A stretch of 11,415 nt of DNA from Muribaculaceae bacterium (GTDB lineage Bacteria > Bacteroidota > Bacteroidia > Bacteroidales > Muribaculaceae), in contig VSPW01000045.1 in the NCBI GenBank assembly GCA_009775535.1, positions 1 to 11,415 on the forward strand, given 5' to 3'. Both the position numbers and the translations under genes were made by a program. How positions within the stretch are numbered: the first letter of the stretch is position 1; every line of letters begins with the position of its first letter. Positions 1-6,671 of the stretch are shown here, piece after piece. The notes beneath the pieces are model-generated. The model searched no databases. It was not told where the DNA came from and saw only the letters and a list, made by a program, of their open reading frames with translations.

Positions 1-1364
1 ACGTCACACCCTCCTCAATCATTGAGCGTGAGGCACAGAGCCGCGCCACATCCGTATACCTTGTCGACCGCGTAGTCCCTATGCTTCCCGAGCACCTAAG
101 CAACGGGATATGCTCCCTGCGTCCCGACGAAGACAAGCTCACATTCTCTTGCATATTCGAGATGGACGAGAACGCGCAGGTCATAAATTCACATATAGCA
201 CGCACCGTCACCCGTTCCGACAGGCGCTTCACCTACGAGGAAGCACAAGCCGTCATCGAGACAGGAGAAGGCGATTTCCGAGATGAGATACTTACACTCG
301 ACCGCTTGGCAAAGATACTGCGCCGCGAACGTTTTGAAGGCGGAGCCGTAGAGTTCGACCGTCCAGAAGTGAGATTCGACATCGATGAAAACGGACACCC
401 GATAGGCGTACACACCAAAGTGTCAAAAGACGCCAACAAACTCATTGAGGAGTTCATGCTGCTTGCAAACCGCACCGTAGCCACCGTAATAGGCAAACCG
501 GCCGGACGCAAAAAGCCTAAAGCCTTCCCATACCGCATACACGACATGCCCGATGCCACCAAACTCACCAACCTTTCGGCGCTTGCCCGCAACTTCGGAT
601 ACAAAGTCAAGACATCCGGATCATCCAGGGAAGTCAACACATCCATAAACCGCATGCTCGCCGACATAAAGGGCACTCCGGAAGAGAACCTGCTCTCAAC
701 CCTGGCCATACGATCCATGGCAAAGGCCGCCTACTCCGTAAACAACATCGGACACTACGGACTTGCCTTCGACTACTACACGCACTTCACGTCACCTATA
801 CGCCGTTATCCCGACATGATGGTACACCGCCTGCTTGAACGCTATCTGGCTGGAGGCCGCAGCGTCAACCTCGAAAAGCTGGAGGACCAATGCAAGCACT
901 CAAGCGAGATGGAGCAGCTAGCGGCAACAGCCGAACGCTCATCCATCAAATACAAGCAGGTCGAATACATGGCCGACCGTCTCGGGGAAGTATTCTCCGG
1001 CGTCATATCAGGCGTGACCGAATGGGGTCTGTACGTCGAACTTGACGACAACAAATGCGAAGGACTAGTACCGATGCGCGACCTTGCCGATGACTATTAC
1101 GACTTTGATGAAAAGAACTACTGCCTCGTAGGTCGACGCCACAACAACCGCTACCGCCTTGGCGACATGGTGACCGTACAAGTCGCACGTGCCGACATCA
1201 ACAAGCGTATGCTTGACTTCGTACTTGTCGAAGACAATGGGCGTCCGTCAAAGAAAGGAGACTCCATGGGCGAAGCCATAAGCGTAGCTGAAGCGCTGTC
1301 ACGCCGTACAGGAAAGAAAAAAGACAAGAGAGAGAAAACAAACCGGCGCAAACGCCGGAAATGA
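1..1364 (+). CDS. rnr: Ribonuclease R (RNB-family 3'-5' exoribonuclease), 5' end outside window
   Basis: RNase R degrades structured RNA processively from the 3' end in the cytoplasm and takes part in rRNA and mRNA turnover. The frame is open from position 3, and the codons before the first ATG (81) encode the family-typical TSVYLVDRVVPMLPEHLSN, so 81 is an internal Met and the true start lies upstream of the window. About 453 residues are visible; full-length family members have roughly 700 or more. The most diagnostic RNB signature, HYGLAFDYYTHFTSPIRRYP, lies near nt 753-812. An S1 RNA-binding domain follows at about nt 985-1230 (VFSGVISGVTEWGLYVEL to the VLVE strand). The protein ends in a highly basic Lys/Arg tail (nt 1305-1361), common in RNase R. 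The N-terminal cold-shock domains and the catalytic Asp cluster are outside the window. folB begins 9 nt after the TGA stop, suggesting cotranscription. Confidence 0.96.
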   Translation, partial: VTPSSIIEREAQSRATSVYLVDRVVPMLPEHLSNGICSLRPDEDKLTFSCIFEMDENAQVINSHIARTVTRSDRRFTYEEAQAVIETGEGDFRDEILTLDRLAKILRRERFEGGAVEFDRPEVRFDIDENGHPIGVHTKVSKDANKLIEEFMLLANRTVATVIGKPAGRKKPKAFPYRIHDMPDATKLTNLSALARNFGYKVKTSGSSREVNTSINRMLADIKGTPEENLLSTLAIRSMAKAAYSVNNIGHYGLAFDYYTHFTSPIRRYPDMMVHRLLERYLAGGRSVNLEKLEDQCKHSSEMEQLAATAERSSIKYKQVEYMADRLGEVFSGVISGVTEWGLYVELDDNKCEGLVPMRDLADDYYDFDEKNYCLVGRRHNNRYRLGDMVTVQVARADINKRMLDFVLVEDNGRPSKKGDSMGEAISVAEALSRRTGKKKDKREKTNRRKRRK

Positions 1365-1373
1365 CATCCGGAA

Positions 1374-1730
1374 ATGACCACAACCACAATAAGTGTCAAC
1401 GGGCTACGTCTCCGTGCATTCCATGGCGTAATGGAGCAGGAACGCCGTGTAGGCAACACGTTCGAGCTGTCAATCTCGCTACGCTACCCATCATTGGAGG
1501 CAATCGCCACCGACGACATATCCCATGCTCTCAATTACGGCGAAGTCATCGAAACTGCACGCCGTGAAATGTCCATACCGTCAGCCCTGCTTGAACATGC
1601 GGCAGGAAGGGTACGAGATGCCCTATGCCGCCGTTTCCCATTGATAGAAGGAGGCTCGGTAACACTTGCCAAGCTCACCCCGCCCCTAGGGGTGGAAATA
1701 GCCTCTGCCGCCGTAACCATTGAATGGTGA
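1374..1730 (+). CDS. folB: Dihydroneopterin aldolase
   Basis: This enzyme converts 7,8-dihydroneopterin to 6-hydroxymethyl-7,8-dihydropterin plus glycolaldehyde in cytoplasmic folate synthesis. The product is 118 residues, the normal length for FolB. It begins with the family pattern ISVNGLRLRAFHGVMEQE; Glu23 aligns with the substrate-binding Glu of characterised enzymes. It continues with the LNYGEVIE strand-helix (near residue 55) and the LAKLTPPLGV segment, in which Lys100 matches the catalytic lysine. The ATG at 1374 is preferred over an out-of-phase ATG at 1361, because only this frame gives the FolB fold from residue 1. It starts 9 nt after rnr and its TGA (1728-1730) overlaps a possible start of the next gene, so rnr, folB and the glycosyltransferase probably form one transcript. 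The alternative, an epimerase-only FolX, is less likely given length and context. Confidence 0.93.
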   Translation: MTTTTISVNGLRLRAFHGVMEQERRVGNTFELSISLRYPSLEAIATDDISHALNYGEVIETARREMSIPSALLEHAAGRVRDALCRRFPLIEGGSVTLAKLTPPLGVEIASAAVTIEW

Positions 1731-1786
1731 CAGACTCTCAAAACCGCCAGACCAATCAAAATAAAAAAAACCAGATCATACACAAC

Positions 1787-3571
1787 ATGGAAAACAAAGC
1801 CCGGCAAAGCTACCGTGTAGCTGTCATGCTTATCGCCGCCATAATCCTGCTCCCATGGGGTTCAAGGACTCATTATAATACCAAAGGTGAACCACGTGAA
1901 GCCATCGTGGCGGTGTCCATGCTTGAGAGCGGAAACTGGATATTACCCGAATCACACGGCCACGACATACCCTACAAGCCTCCCATGCTGGCTTGGTGTA
2001 TAGCCTCCATCTCCAAAATAACCGGAGGGGAAGTGACAGAATACACCTCAAGGCTACCTTCAGCGCTGGCAGCCCTCGCACTCGTAGCCATGACATTCAA
2101 CTGGGTGGCCCGACGGCGCGACAGCCTCACCGCAGCACTTACCGCACTTGTCACACTCACCACATTCGAGCTATTCCGCAATGCCGTAATATGCCGTGTC
2201 GACATGCTGCTTACATTCTTCACGGCAGGCTCGATATACCTTCTGGACAACGAAGGATTCAGCCGCAAAAGACAGGCATTGCGCGTAGCCGCGGCCATCC
2301 TGCTCATGACATGCGCCGTATTGACAAAAGGCCCGGTAGGCTCACTGCTTCCATGCCTTGTGGTAGGCGTATACCGCCTTTTCCGGCGACACAATTTTTT
2401 TGCCACACTATTAAAGATGACAGGCATCGCCATAGCATCCATGGCCATACCGGCACTATGGTACTACGCCGCATACCAGCAGGGCGGCAGTTCATTCCTG
2501 GAACTTGCGTGGGAAGAGAACATAGGCCGGATGACAGGCACAATGTCCTACGACAGCCACGTCAACCCATGGTGGTATCCAATAGTATCCGTAATATGGG
2601 GAATCGCACCATATACCATCCTAGCCATATTTGCAGCCTTTGCCGCAGCGGCCATAAGACGCCGCAACCGTATAGAAGGCCGGCTTATGCCATCACAACT
2701 TAGGCCCGATGCCCTTCTTGCGCTACTGTCGGCAGTTATCATCATAGGCTTTTATTGCCTGCCCTCAAGCAAAAGGAGCGTATACGTCCTGCCGGCATAC
2801 CCGTTTGTAGCCTTCGGGCTAGTCATGATGAGCCAATGGCTCATACAGCGCAGGTCAAAGGCCGTAAACGCATACGCCGCCACAATTTCAGTGCTCGCAA
2901 TAACCGCCACCACAGCCATTATAGCCCTGCGCTGCGGCGCCGGGGATTTCATACACGGCAAATCCGCCGTAATGGTCGGCTACCTGGCCAATGGCGACAT
3001 ATCATGGTGGGAATGGGCATTCATGCTTCTTCCTGGCATCACCGGTATTGCGACACTCACAATCCTGCGCCCGATGCAGCCCCTGTTGAGATCGGCCGTG
3101 ACCCTAATATCAATGTATCTCCTTTTCATGTCCACCGTACAGCCCCTGATGCTCAATCCCCGCAGCAACATACACGCAGCAAAAGAAATAAAGGACATGT
3201 CACCGGAAGGAACAATATATTCCTTCATCGATGACCGTCTAATGCGCTACTACACCGTAAACTTCTACCTCGGTGACCGCATGCGCAACCTGGAGAAAAC
3301 CGTTGCCACACCGGAAGACGGCTCTCTGGTCCTTATGAACAGCCGCCTGCTAGAAGACGCGGAAAAACTCCGCCCTGAGATCGGATTCAGACCAACAGGA
3401 CGGAGCTTTGTATCATGCGACAGACGCCGCGATACCGTACAGGTCTATATGGTATACTTGAAACCAACCTGCAGCAATCCCTGTGCTCCGAAACCTAGCT
3501 CACCATATAGCGAGAATCCGCTTCCGATGCCCACCTCTGCACCAAGTGGAGCCACCTGCACACCGAAATAA
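1787..3571 (+). CDS. ArnT/PMT-like (GT39-type) polytopic membrane glycosyltransferase
   Basis: The protein resembles enzymes that transfer a sugar from a polyprenyl-phosphate carrier to lipid A or another envelope acceptor at the periplasmic face of the inner membrane. Near the N-terminus is one hydrophobic segment (VAVMLIAAIILLPW), then the conserved first periplasmic loop NTKGEPREAIVAVSMLESGN followed by WILP and a YKPP motif, typical of Bacteroidetes ArnT-like proteins. Around ten further hydrophobic segments run to about nt 3150, followed by a soluble C-terminal portion. An in-frame ATG at 1724 overlaps the folB stop and would add 21 hydrophilic Asn/Gln/Lys-rich residues. I prefer 1787 because the hydrophobic start of the family begins there and the A-rich stretch 1760-1770 would lie in the leader. 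The choice is not certain. The product is 594 residues from 1787 or 615 from 1724. The last 42 codons run antisense through the 3' end of the convergent beta-barrel gene and look unlike the rest. The sugar and acceptor are unknown. Confidence 0.85.
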   Translation: MENKARQSYRVAVMLIAAIILLPWGSRTHYNTKGEPREAIVAVSMLESGNWILPESHGHDIPYKPPMLAWCIASISKITGGEVTEYTSRLPSALAALALVAMTFNWVARRRDSLTAALTALVTLTTFELFRNAVICRVDMLLTFFTAGSIYLLDNEGFSRKRQALRVAAAILLMTCAVLTKGPVGSLLPCLVVGVYRLFRRHNFFATLLKMTGIAIASMAIPALWYYAAYQQGGSSFLELAWEENIGRMTGTMSYDSHVNPWWYPIVSVIWGIAPYTILAIFAAFAAAAIRRRNRIEGRLMPSQLRPDALLALLSAVIIIGFYCLPSSKRSVYVLPAYPFVAFGLVMMSQWLIQRRSKAVNAYAATISVLAITATTAIIALRCGAGDFIHGKSAVMVGYLANGDISWWEWAFMLLPGITGIATLTILRPMQPLLRSAVTLISMYLLFMSTVQPLMLNPRSNIHAAKEIKDMSPEGTIYSFIDDRLMRYYTVNFYLGDRMRNLEKTVATPEDGSLVLMNSRLLEDAEKLRPEIGFRPTGRSFVSCDRRRDTVQVYMVYLKPTCSNPCAPKPSSPYSENPLPMPTSAPSGATCTPK

Positions 3572-3981
3572 GTGCAATTATACGCATCTTCATGGCGCGG
3601 CTGCATATGCGACACAACGACACCAAGGCCTAAATGTCCATACAGCGTTACAATTGAATTCTTCCAGTATTTGTAACGGCCGTTGAGCATGATGGCATGA
3701 TAGGCGATGTTGCTCTTGTGCGCGCCGTCACCGGCTGTAGTGCTTGAAAATGTATACGACGGGCCAAGAGAGAACTTGTTGGTGAGGTTGAAGCTCACCT
3801 CGGCATTGAGCGCTCCCCACGCATTGTTCACATCACTCCAGTTATCATGGCAGTCGGTCGCGTCCATCTGCGTGTAACCGCCATAACTCAGGCGCAAGTC
3901 TATCGGCTTTTGCGCGTTGACACTCGTGGCAGCCAGTACCACAGTTCCTAGTACGATAAGAAATCTACTGAATGCTTTCAT
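3445..3981 (-). CDS. Small outer-membrane beta-barrel protein
   Basis: The product is 178 residues from the ATG at 3979-3981. It starts with a classical signal peptide (MKAFSRFLIVLGTVVLAATS, then VNA) with predicted cleavage before QKP. An upstream in-frame Met at 4036-4038 would place 19 extra residues before the signal peptide, so it is rejected as the start. The mature part alternates aromatic/hydrophobic and polar residues in short strands rich in Gly and Tyr (for example LRLSYGGY, YGHLGLGVVVSH, FSLYGELGFGAQG) and ends in LLQVGFKYTI, as expected of an 8-10-strand porin-like barrel (broad 'outer membrane protein beta-barrel' families). Two mature cysteines (nt about 3853 and 3569) are unusual for a barrel and could pair in the periplasm or in loops. 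It is divergent from the phosphotransferase gene and converges on the glycosyltransferase gene with a 127-nt overlap. I see no convincing promoter for it. The ligand or function is unknown. Confidence 0.85.
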   Translation of the reverse strand: MKAFSRFLIVLGTVVLAATSVNAQKPIDLRLSYGGYTQMDATDCHDNWSDVNNAWGALNAEVSFNLTNKFSLGPSYTFSSTTAGDGAHKSNIAYHAIMLNGRYKYWKNSIVTLYGHLGLGVVVSHMQPRHEDAYNCTYFGVQVAPLGAEVGIGSGFSLYGELGFGAQGLLQVGFKYTI

Positions 3982-4086
3982 CTTTATAAATTGTTGAAGT
4001 TTTGAAATTCTAAATAAATTAACATTAGAGGGCTGCATACGGTTCAGGAAACACTTGCCCTATTTTAAATTTTAACAAAAGTGGAG

Positions 4087-4116
4087 TCTGCATGTAATTA
4101 ATAATGACTACCTTTG
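4087..4116 (+). promoter_or_regulatory. Bacteroidetes-type promoter for the phosphotransferase-PAP2 pair
   Basis: TACCTTTG at 4109-4116 is an exact match to the TAnnTTTG -7 element, with TCTG (one mismatch to TTTG) at 4087-4090 and an 18-nt spacer. Transcription would begin around 4122-4124, leaving a leader of about 20 nt before the ATG at 4143. This placement decides the start codon: the upstream ATG at 4104 lies inside the promoter and cannot be in the mRNA. No other + strand gene could use this site. Confidence 0.7.
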
Positions 4117-4142
4117 CACATATAACGGCATCATCTAAATTT

Positions 4143-5978
4143 ATGAAATCAAGGATAGCCCGCCTCATCATAACATTCGCGGCATATGTGTCACTCTTCA
4201 TGGTCGGGAAACTCATATTCATGGGATTCTACCACGGAATGTACCGATTTGCAGACACCGCATCCGTACTCGCCCACGGTCTTTCAATGGACTTGTCCAT
4301 GTCGGCATACCTGACAATAATACCTGCCCTGCTTCTAATTGCATCCGTATGGACGCATGCACGATGGCTGAAAGCGGCAGTAGGTATATACCGGTATTTC
4401 AGCGCGGCCGTCATCATCCTGGCATTGATGCTCGACACAGCCCTGTACGGATACTGGAACTTCAAGCTTGACACCACACCCATATTCTACTTCACATCAT
4501 CCCCGTCAGCAGCAATGGCATCTACCCAATGGTGGATACCTGTTGCCGCGGCAGCCGTGGCAATACTGCTCACGTTTGCCACAGGCCGTGCACTACGGTG
4601 GTGTGAAAATAGGGTTACACTCATGCCACCCGCACGCAAATGGCTGACCTCAGCCATATTGACCATATTTACAGCTGCACTGTTCATCCCGATAAGAGGC
4701 GGATTCACTGTATCCACTATGAACCCGTCAAGGGCATACTTCAGCCAGGACCAACGGCTGAACCATGCATCAGTCAACCCACTGTTCAATTTCATGTATT
4801 CTGCCACCCACCAGAACTCCTTCGGCTGCCAATTCCGGTTCTTTAAAGAAAACGGCTCACTACAGGCACAATTGGACAAGCTATCACCTGCGCGCACCAC
4901 ATCAGCCGACAGCATACGCCTGAAACTGATACCTGAAGGAATGCATCCTGACATATACATAATTATACTGGAAAGCTTCTCATCCCACCTGATGCCATCA
5001 CTTGGCGGAGAACCAGTGGCCATGCAACTCGACTCCATAGCCCGTACAGGGGTGACATTCACCAATTTCTATTCCAGCAGCTTCCGCACCGACCGCGCGA
5101 TACCGGCAATACTCAGCGGCTACCCGGCCCAACCGACAACATCCATAATGAAATTTGTCGACAAGACCGACCGCCTCCCGTCAATAGCTGGTACACTCCG
5201 TGACTCTGCCGGATACGAAACAGCATATTACTACGGAGGCGACATCAACTTCGTCAACCAGAAAGCCTACCTTATGTCTGCCGGATTTAGAAAAGTCATA
5301 TCCGACAATGACTTTCCCCTCTCCGAACGCCTAAGCAAATGGGGTGCGCACGACGACAAAGTGTTTGCCCGAATGGAAGCCGACATAAACGCCGTCCCCC
5401 GTGATGGCAACCCGATGCTCAGGGTGATACAGACTTCAAGTTCCCATGAACCGTTTGAAGTGCCCTACTCTGCACCTTTCCCCGACAAACGCGCCGTGGC
5501 ATTCGCATACACAGATAAATGCCTGGGAGAATTCATCAGATTTCTAAAGTCTGATTCCAGCCGATGGGAACAATCGCTTGTGGTACTTGTACCTGACCAC
5601 TACGGAGCATACCCGCGTGATCTCTCAGACCCGCTGCAGCGCCACCGCATACCTCTGGTGCTCACCGGAGGGGCAGTATCCCATGCAGCACCGATGCAGA
5701 TAACGACGCCTGCATCACAAAGCGATATTGCCGCCACACTACTCTCACTATTAGGCATCGGCCACTCACAGTTCCCCCTAAGCCACGACATGCTCCAGCC
5801 GGGTGCGCCGCAATATGCATTCTTTTCCGAACCCGATTTCGCGGCAATGGTGACCGACAATGGATTACATGCCGTGATATCAACACAAAACGGGGAAACC
5901 ATAAGCGGCAATGACTCCATAGCCCAACTGACAAAAGCATTCCTCCAAAACCTATACAACGACCTTGACGCACGATGA
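4143..5978 (+). CDS. LtaS/EptA-like membrane phosphotransferase (sulfatase-fold alkaline phosphatase superfamily)
   Basis: The product is 611 residues from the ATG at 4143. Five hydrophobic segments (about residues 7-30, 50-70, 80-105, 129-150 and 166-187) precede a large extracytoplasmic domain, the architecture of LtaS phosphoglycerol transferases and EptA-like phosphoethanolamine transferases. The active-site series is present: Glu277 in IIILESFSSH, the candidate nucleophile Thr316 in SSSFRTDRAIP, His435 in SSHEPFEVP, and Asp485-His486 in VLVPDHYGAYP, matching the metal-binding and nucleophile positions of LtaS. Since Bacteroidetes lack lipoteichoic acid, the likely role is adding a phosphate-linked group (such as phosphoethanolamine or phosphoglycerol) to lipid A, glycans or other envelope lipids. 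That role is inferred. The start follows from the promoter position, and the hydrophobic N-terminus begins there too. The stop overlaps the PAP2 start (ATGA at 5975-5978), so the two are probably translationally coupled. Confidence 0.9.
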   Translation: MKSRIARLIITFAAYVSLFMVGKLIFMGFYHGMYRFADTASVLAHGLSMDLSMSAYLTIIPALLLIASVWTHARWLKAAVGIYRYFSAAVIILALMLDTALYGYWNFKLDTTPIFYFTSSPSAAMASTQWWIPVAAAAVAILLTFATGRALRWCENRVTLMPPARKWLTSAILTIFTAALFIPIRGGFTVSTMNPSRAYFSQDQRLNHASVNPLFNFMYSATHQNSFGCQFRFFKENGSLQAQLDKLSPARTTSADSIRLKLIPEGMHPDIYIIILESFSSHLMPSLGGEPVAMQLDSIARTGVTFTNFYSSSFRTDRAIPAILSGYPAQPTTSIMKFVDKTDRLPSIAGTLRDSAGYETAYYYGGDINFVNQKAYLMSAGFRKVISDNDFPLSERLSKWGAHDDKVFARMEADINAVPRDGNPMLRVIQTSSSHEPFEVPYSAPFPDKRAVAFAYTDKCLGEFIRFLKSDSSRWEQSLVVLVPDHYGAYPRDLSDPLQRHRIPLVLTGGAVSHAAPMQITTPASQSDIAATLLSLLGIGHSQFPLSHDMLQPGAPQYAFFSEPDFAAMVTDNGLHAVISTQNGETISGNDSIAQLTKAFLQNLYNDLDAR

Positions 5979-6670
5979 TTGAAACCCTGCAGCAAATAGA
6001 CACCCAGATATTCCTGTTATTCAACGGCCTGCATCTGGACTTGCTCGACCAGTTCATGTACACATTTTCCGGACGGTGGGTATGGATTCCCCTGTATGCA
6101 GCCACACTGGCTGTACTGATACACCGCTACGGATGGCAGAAAGGATTATTGATGCTGGTTGCAACCATAGCAGCCGTCACCATAGCCGACCAGGTATGCG
6201 CTACCCACATACGCCCGGCCGTAGAGCGGCTGCGCCCGGCAAATATGGAAAACCCCATAAGCGCACTCGTACACACCGTAAACGGATACAGGGGTGGGCG
6301 CTACGGATTCCCTTCATGCCATGCCGCCAACACATTCGCCTTCGCCACAATAATATCACTGGCCCTTCCCATGCGCAGGCTCACCATCATACTCTTTCTA
6401 TGGGCTATAGGCAACTGCTACTCACGCATATACCTTGGCGTACACTATCCTGGCGACCTGCTTGCAGGAGCTGTGATCGGGACATTAGCCGGACTGCTGT
6501 GCTATATGGCATGGAAATGGGCGTGCAGACACTCCGTACGCCTCAGTTCAACACCTACACGTAAGACAATATCAATACGCACACATAAATTCGCCGACAC
6601 CGACATCATTGCCGCCACATTCATCCTGACTGTTATATCGATAGCCGTCAAATGCGCCCTGGCACAATAG
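5975..6670 (+). CDS. PAP2-family membrane phosphatase
   Basis: The product is a 231-residue polytopic protein with the three PAP2 phosphatase motifs. They are R80-x6-R87-P88 (RPAVERLRP, with Arg in place of the usual first Lys), P113-S-C-H116 (Cys in place of the usual Gly of PSGH), and S150-R151-x5-H157-x3-D161 (SRIYLGVHYPGD). The second and third histidines and the aspartate, which make up the catalytic core, are intact. About six hydrophobic segments surround the motifs, and an extra C-terminal hydrophobic segment (about residues 207-228) follows a basic linker. PAP2 membrane enzymes of this size remove phosphate from lipid A (LpxE/LpxF type), undecaprenyl pyrophosphate or phosphatidylglycerophosphate. 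Coupling to a phosphotransferase gene by a 4-nt overlap favours an envelope-lipid substrate, but sequence alone does not say which. The gene ends 1 nt from the convergent DUF4421-like gene. Confidence 0.9.
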   Translation: MIETLQQIDTQIFLLFNGLHLDLLDQFMYTFSGRWVWIPLYAATLAVLIHRYGWQKGLLMLVATIAAVTIADQVCATHIRPAVERLRPANMENPISALVHTVNGYRGGRYGFPSCHAANTFAFATIISLALPMRRLTIILFLWAIGNCYSRIYLGVHYPGDLLAGAVIGTLAGLLCYMAWKWACRHSVRLSSTPTRKTISIRTHKFADTDIIAATFILTVISIAVKCALAQ

Positions 6671-6671
6671 C

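Noticed and set aside
233..718. 161-codon open frame on the - strand inside rnr
   Set aside because: Antisense to strongly conserved RNase R sequence; its composition (Ser/Arg/Val-rich, no domain) is that of a shadow frame.
1993..2703. 236-codon open frame on the + strand inside the glycosyltransferase gene
   Set aside because: Out-of-frame reading rich in Arg/His/Pro with no hydrophobic pattern or motif; the overlapping frame has clear membrane segments and family motifs.
4104..4142. Upstream ATG giving 13 extra residues on the phosphotransferase
   Set aside because: The ATG lies in and before the TACCTTTG promoter element, so it would not be in the transcript; the extra residues are not part of the membrane-segment start.
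3985..4142. Promoter search for the - strand beta-barrel gene
   Set aside because: TTTG occurs (4079 to 4076 on the - strand), but no acceptable TAnnTTTG is at the right distance; no site is called.
4487..5065. 192-codon open frame on the - strand
   Set aside because: Antisense to the phosphotransferase coding sequence, including its Glu277 motif; no recognisable protein features.
5662..6105. 147-codon - strand frame across the phosphotransferase/PAP2 junction
   Set aside because: Antisense to two well-supported genes; Arg/Cys/His-rich shadow composition.
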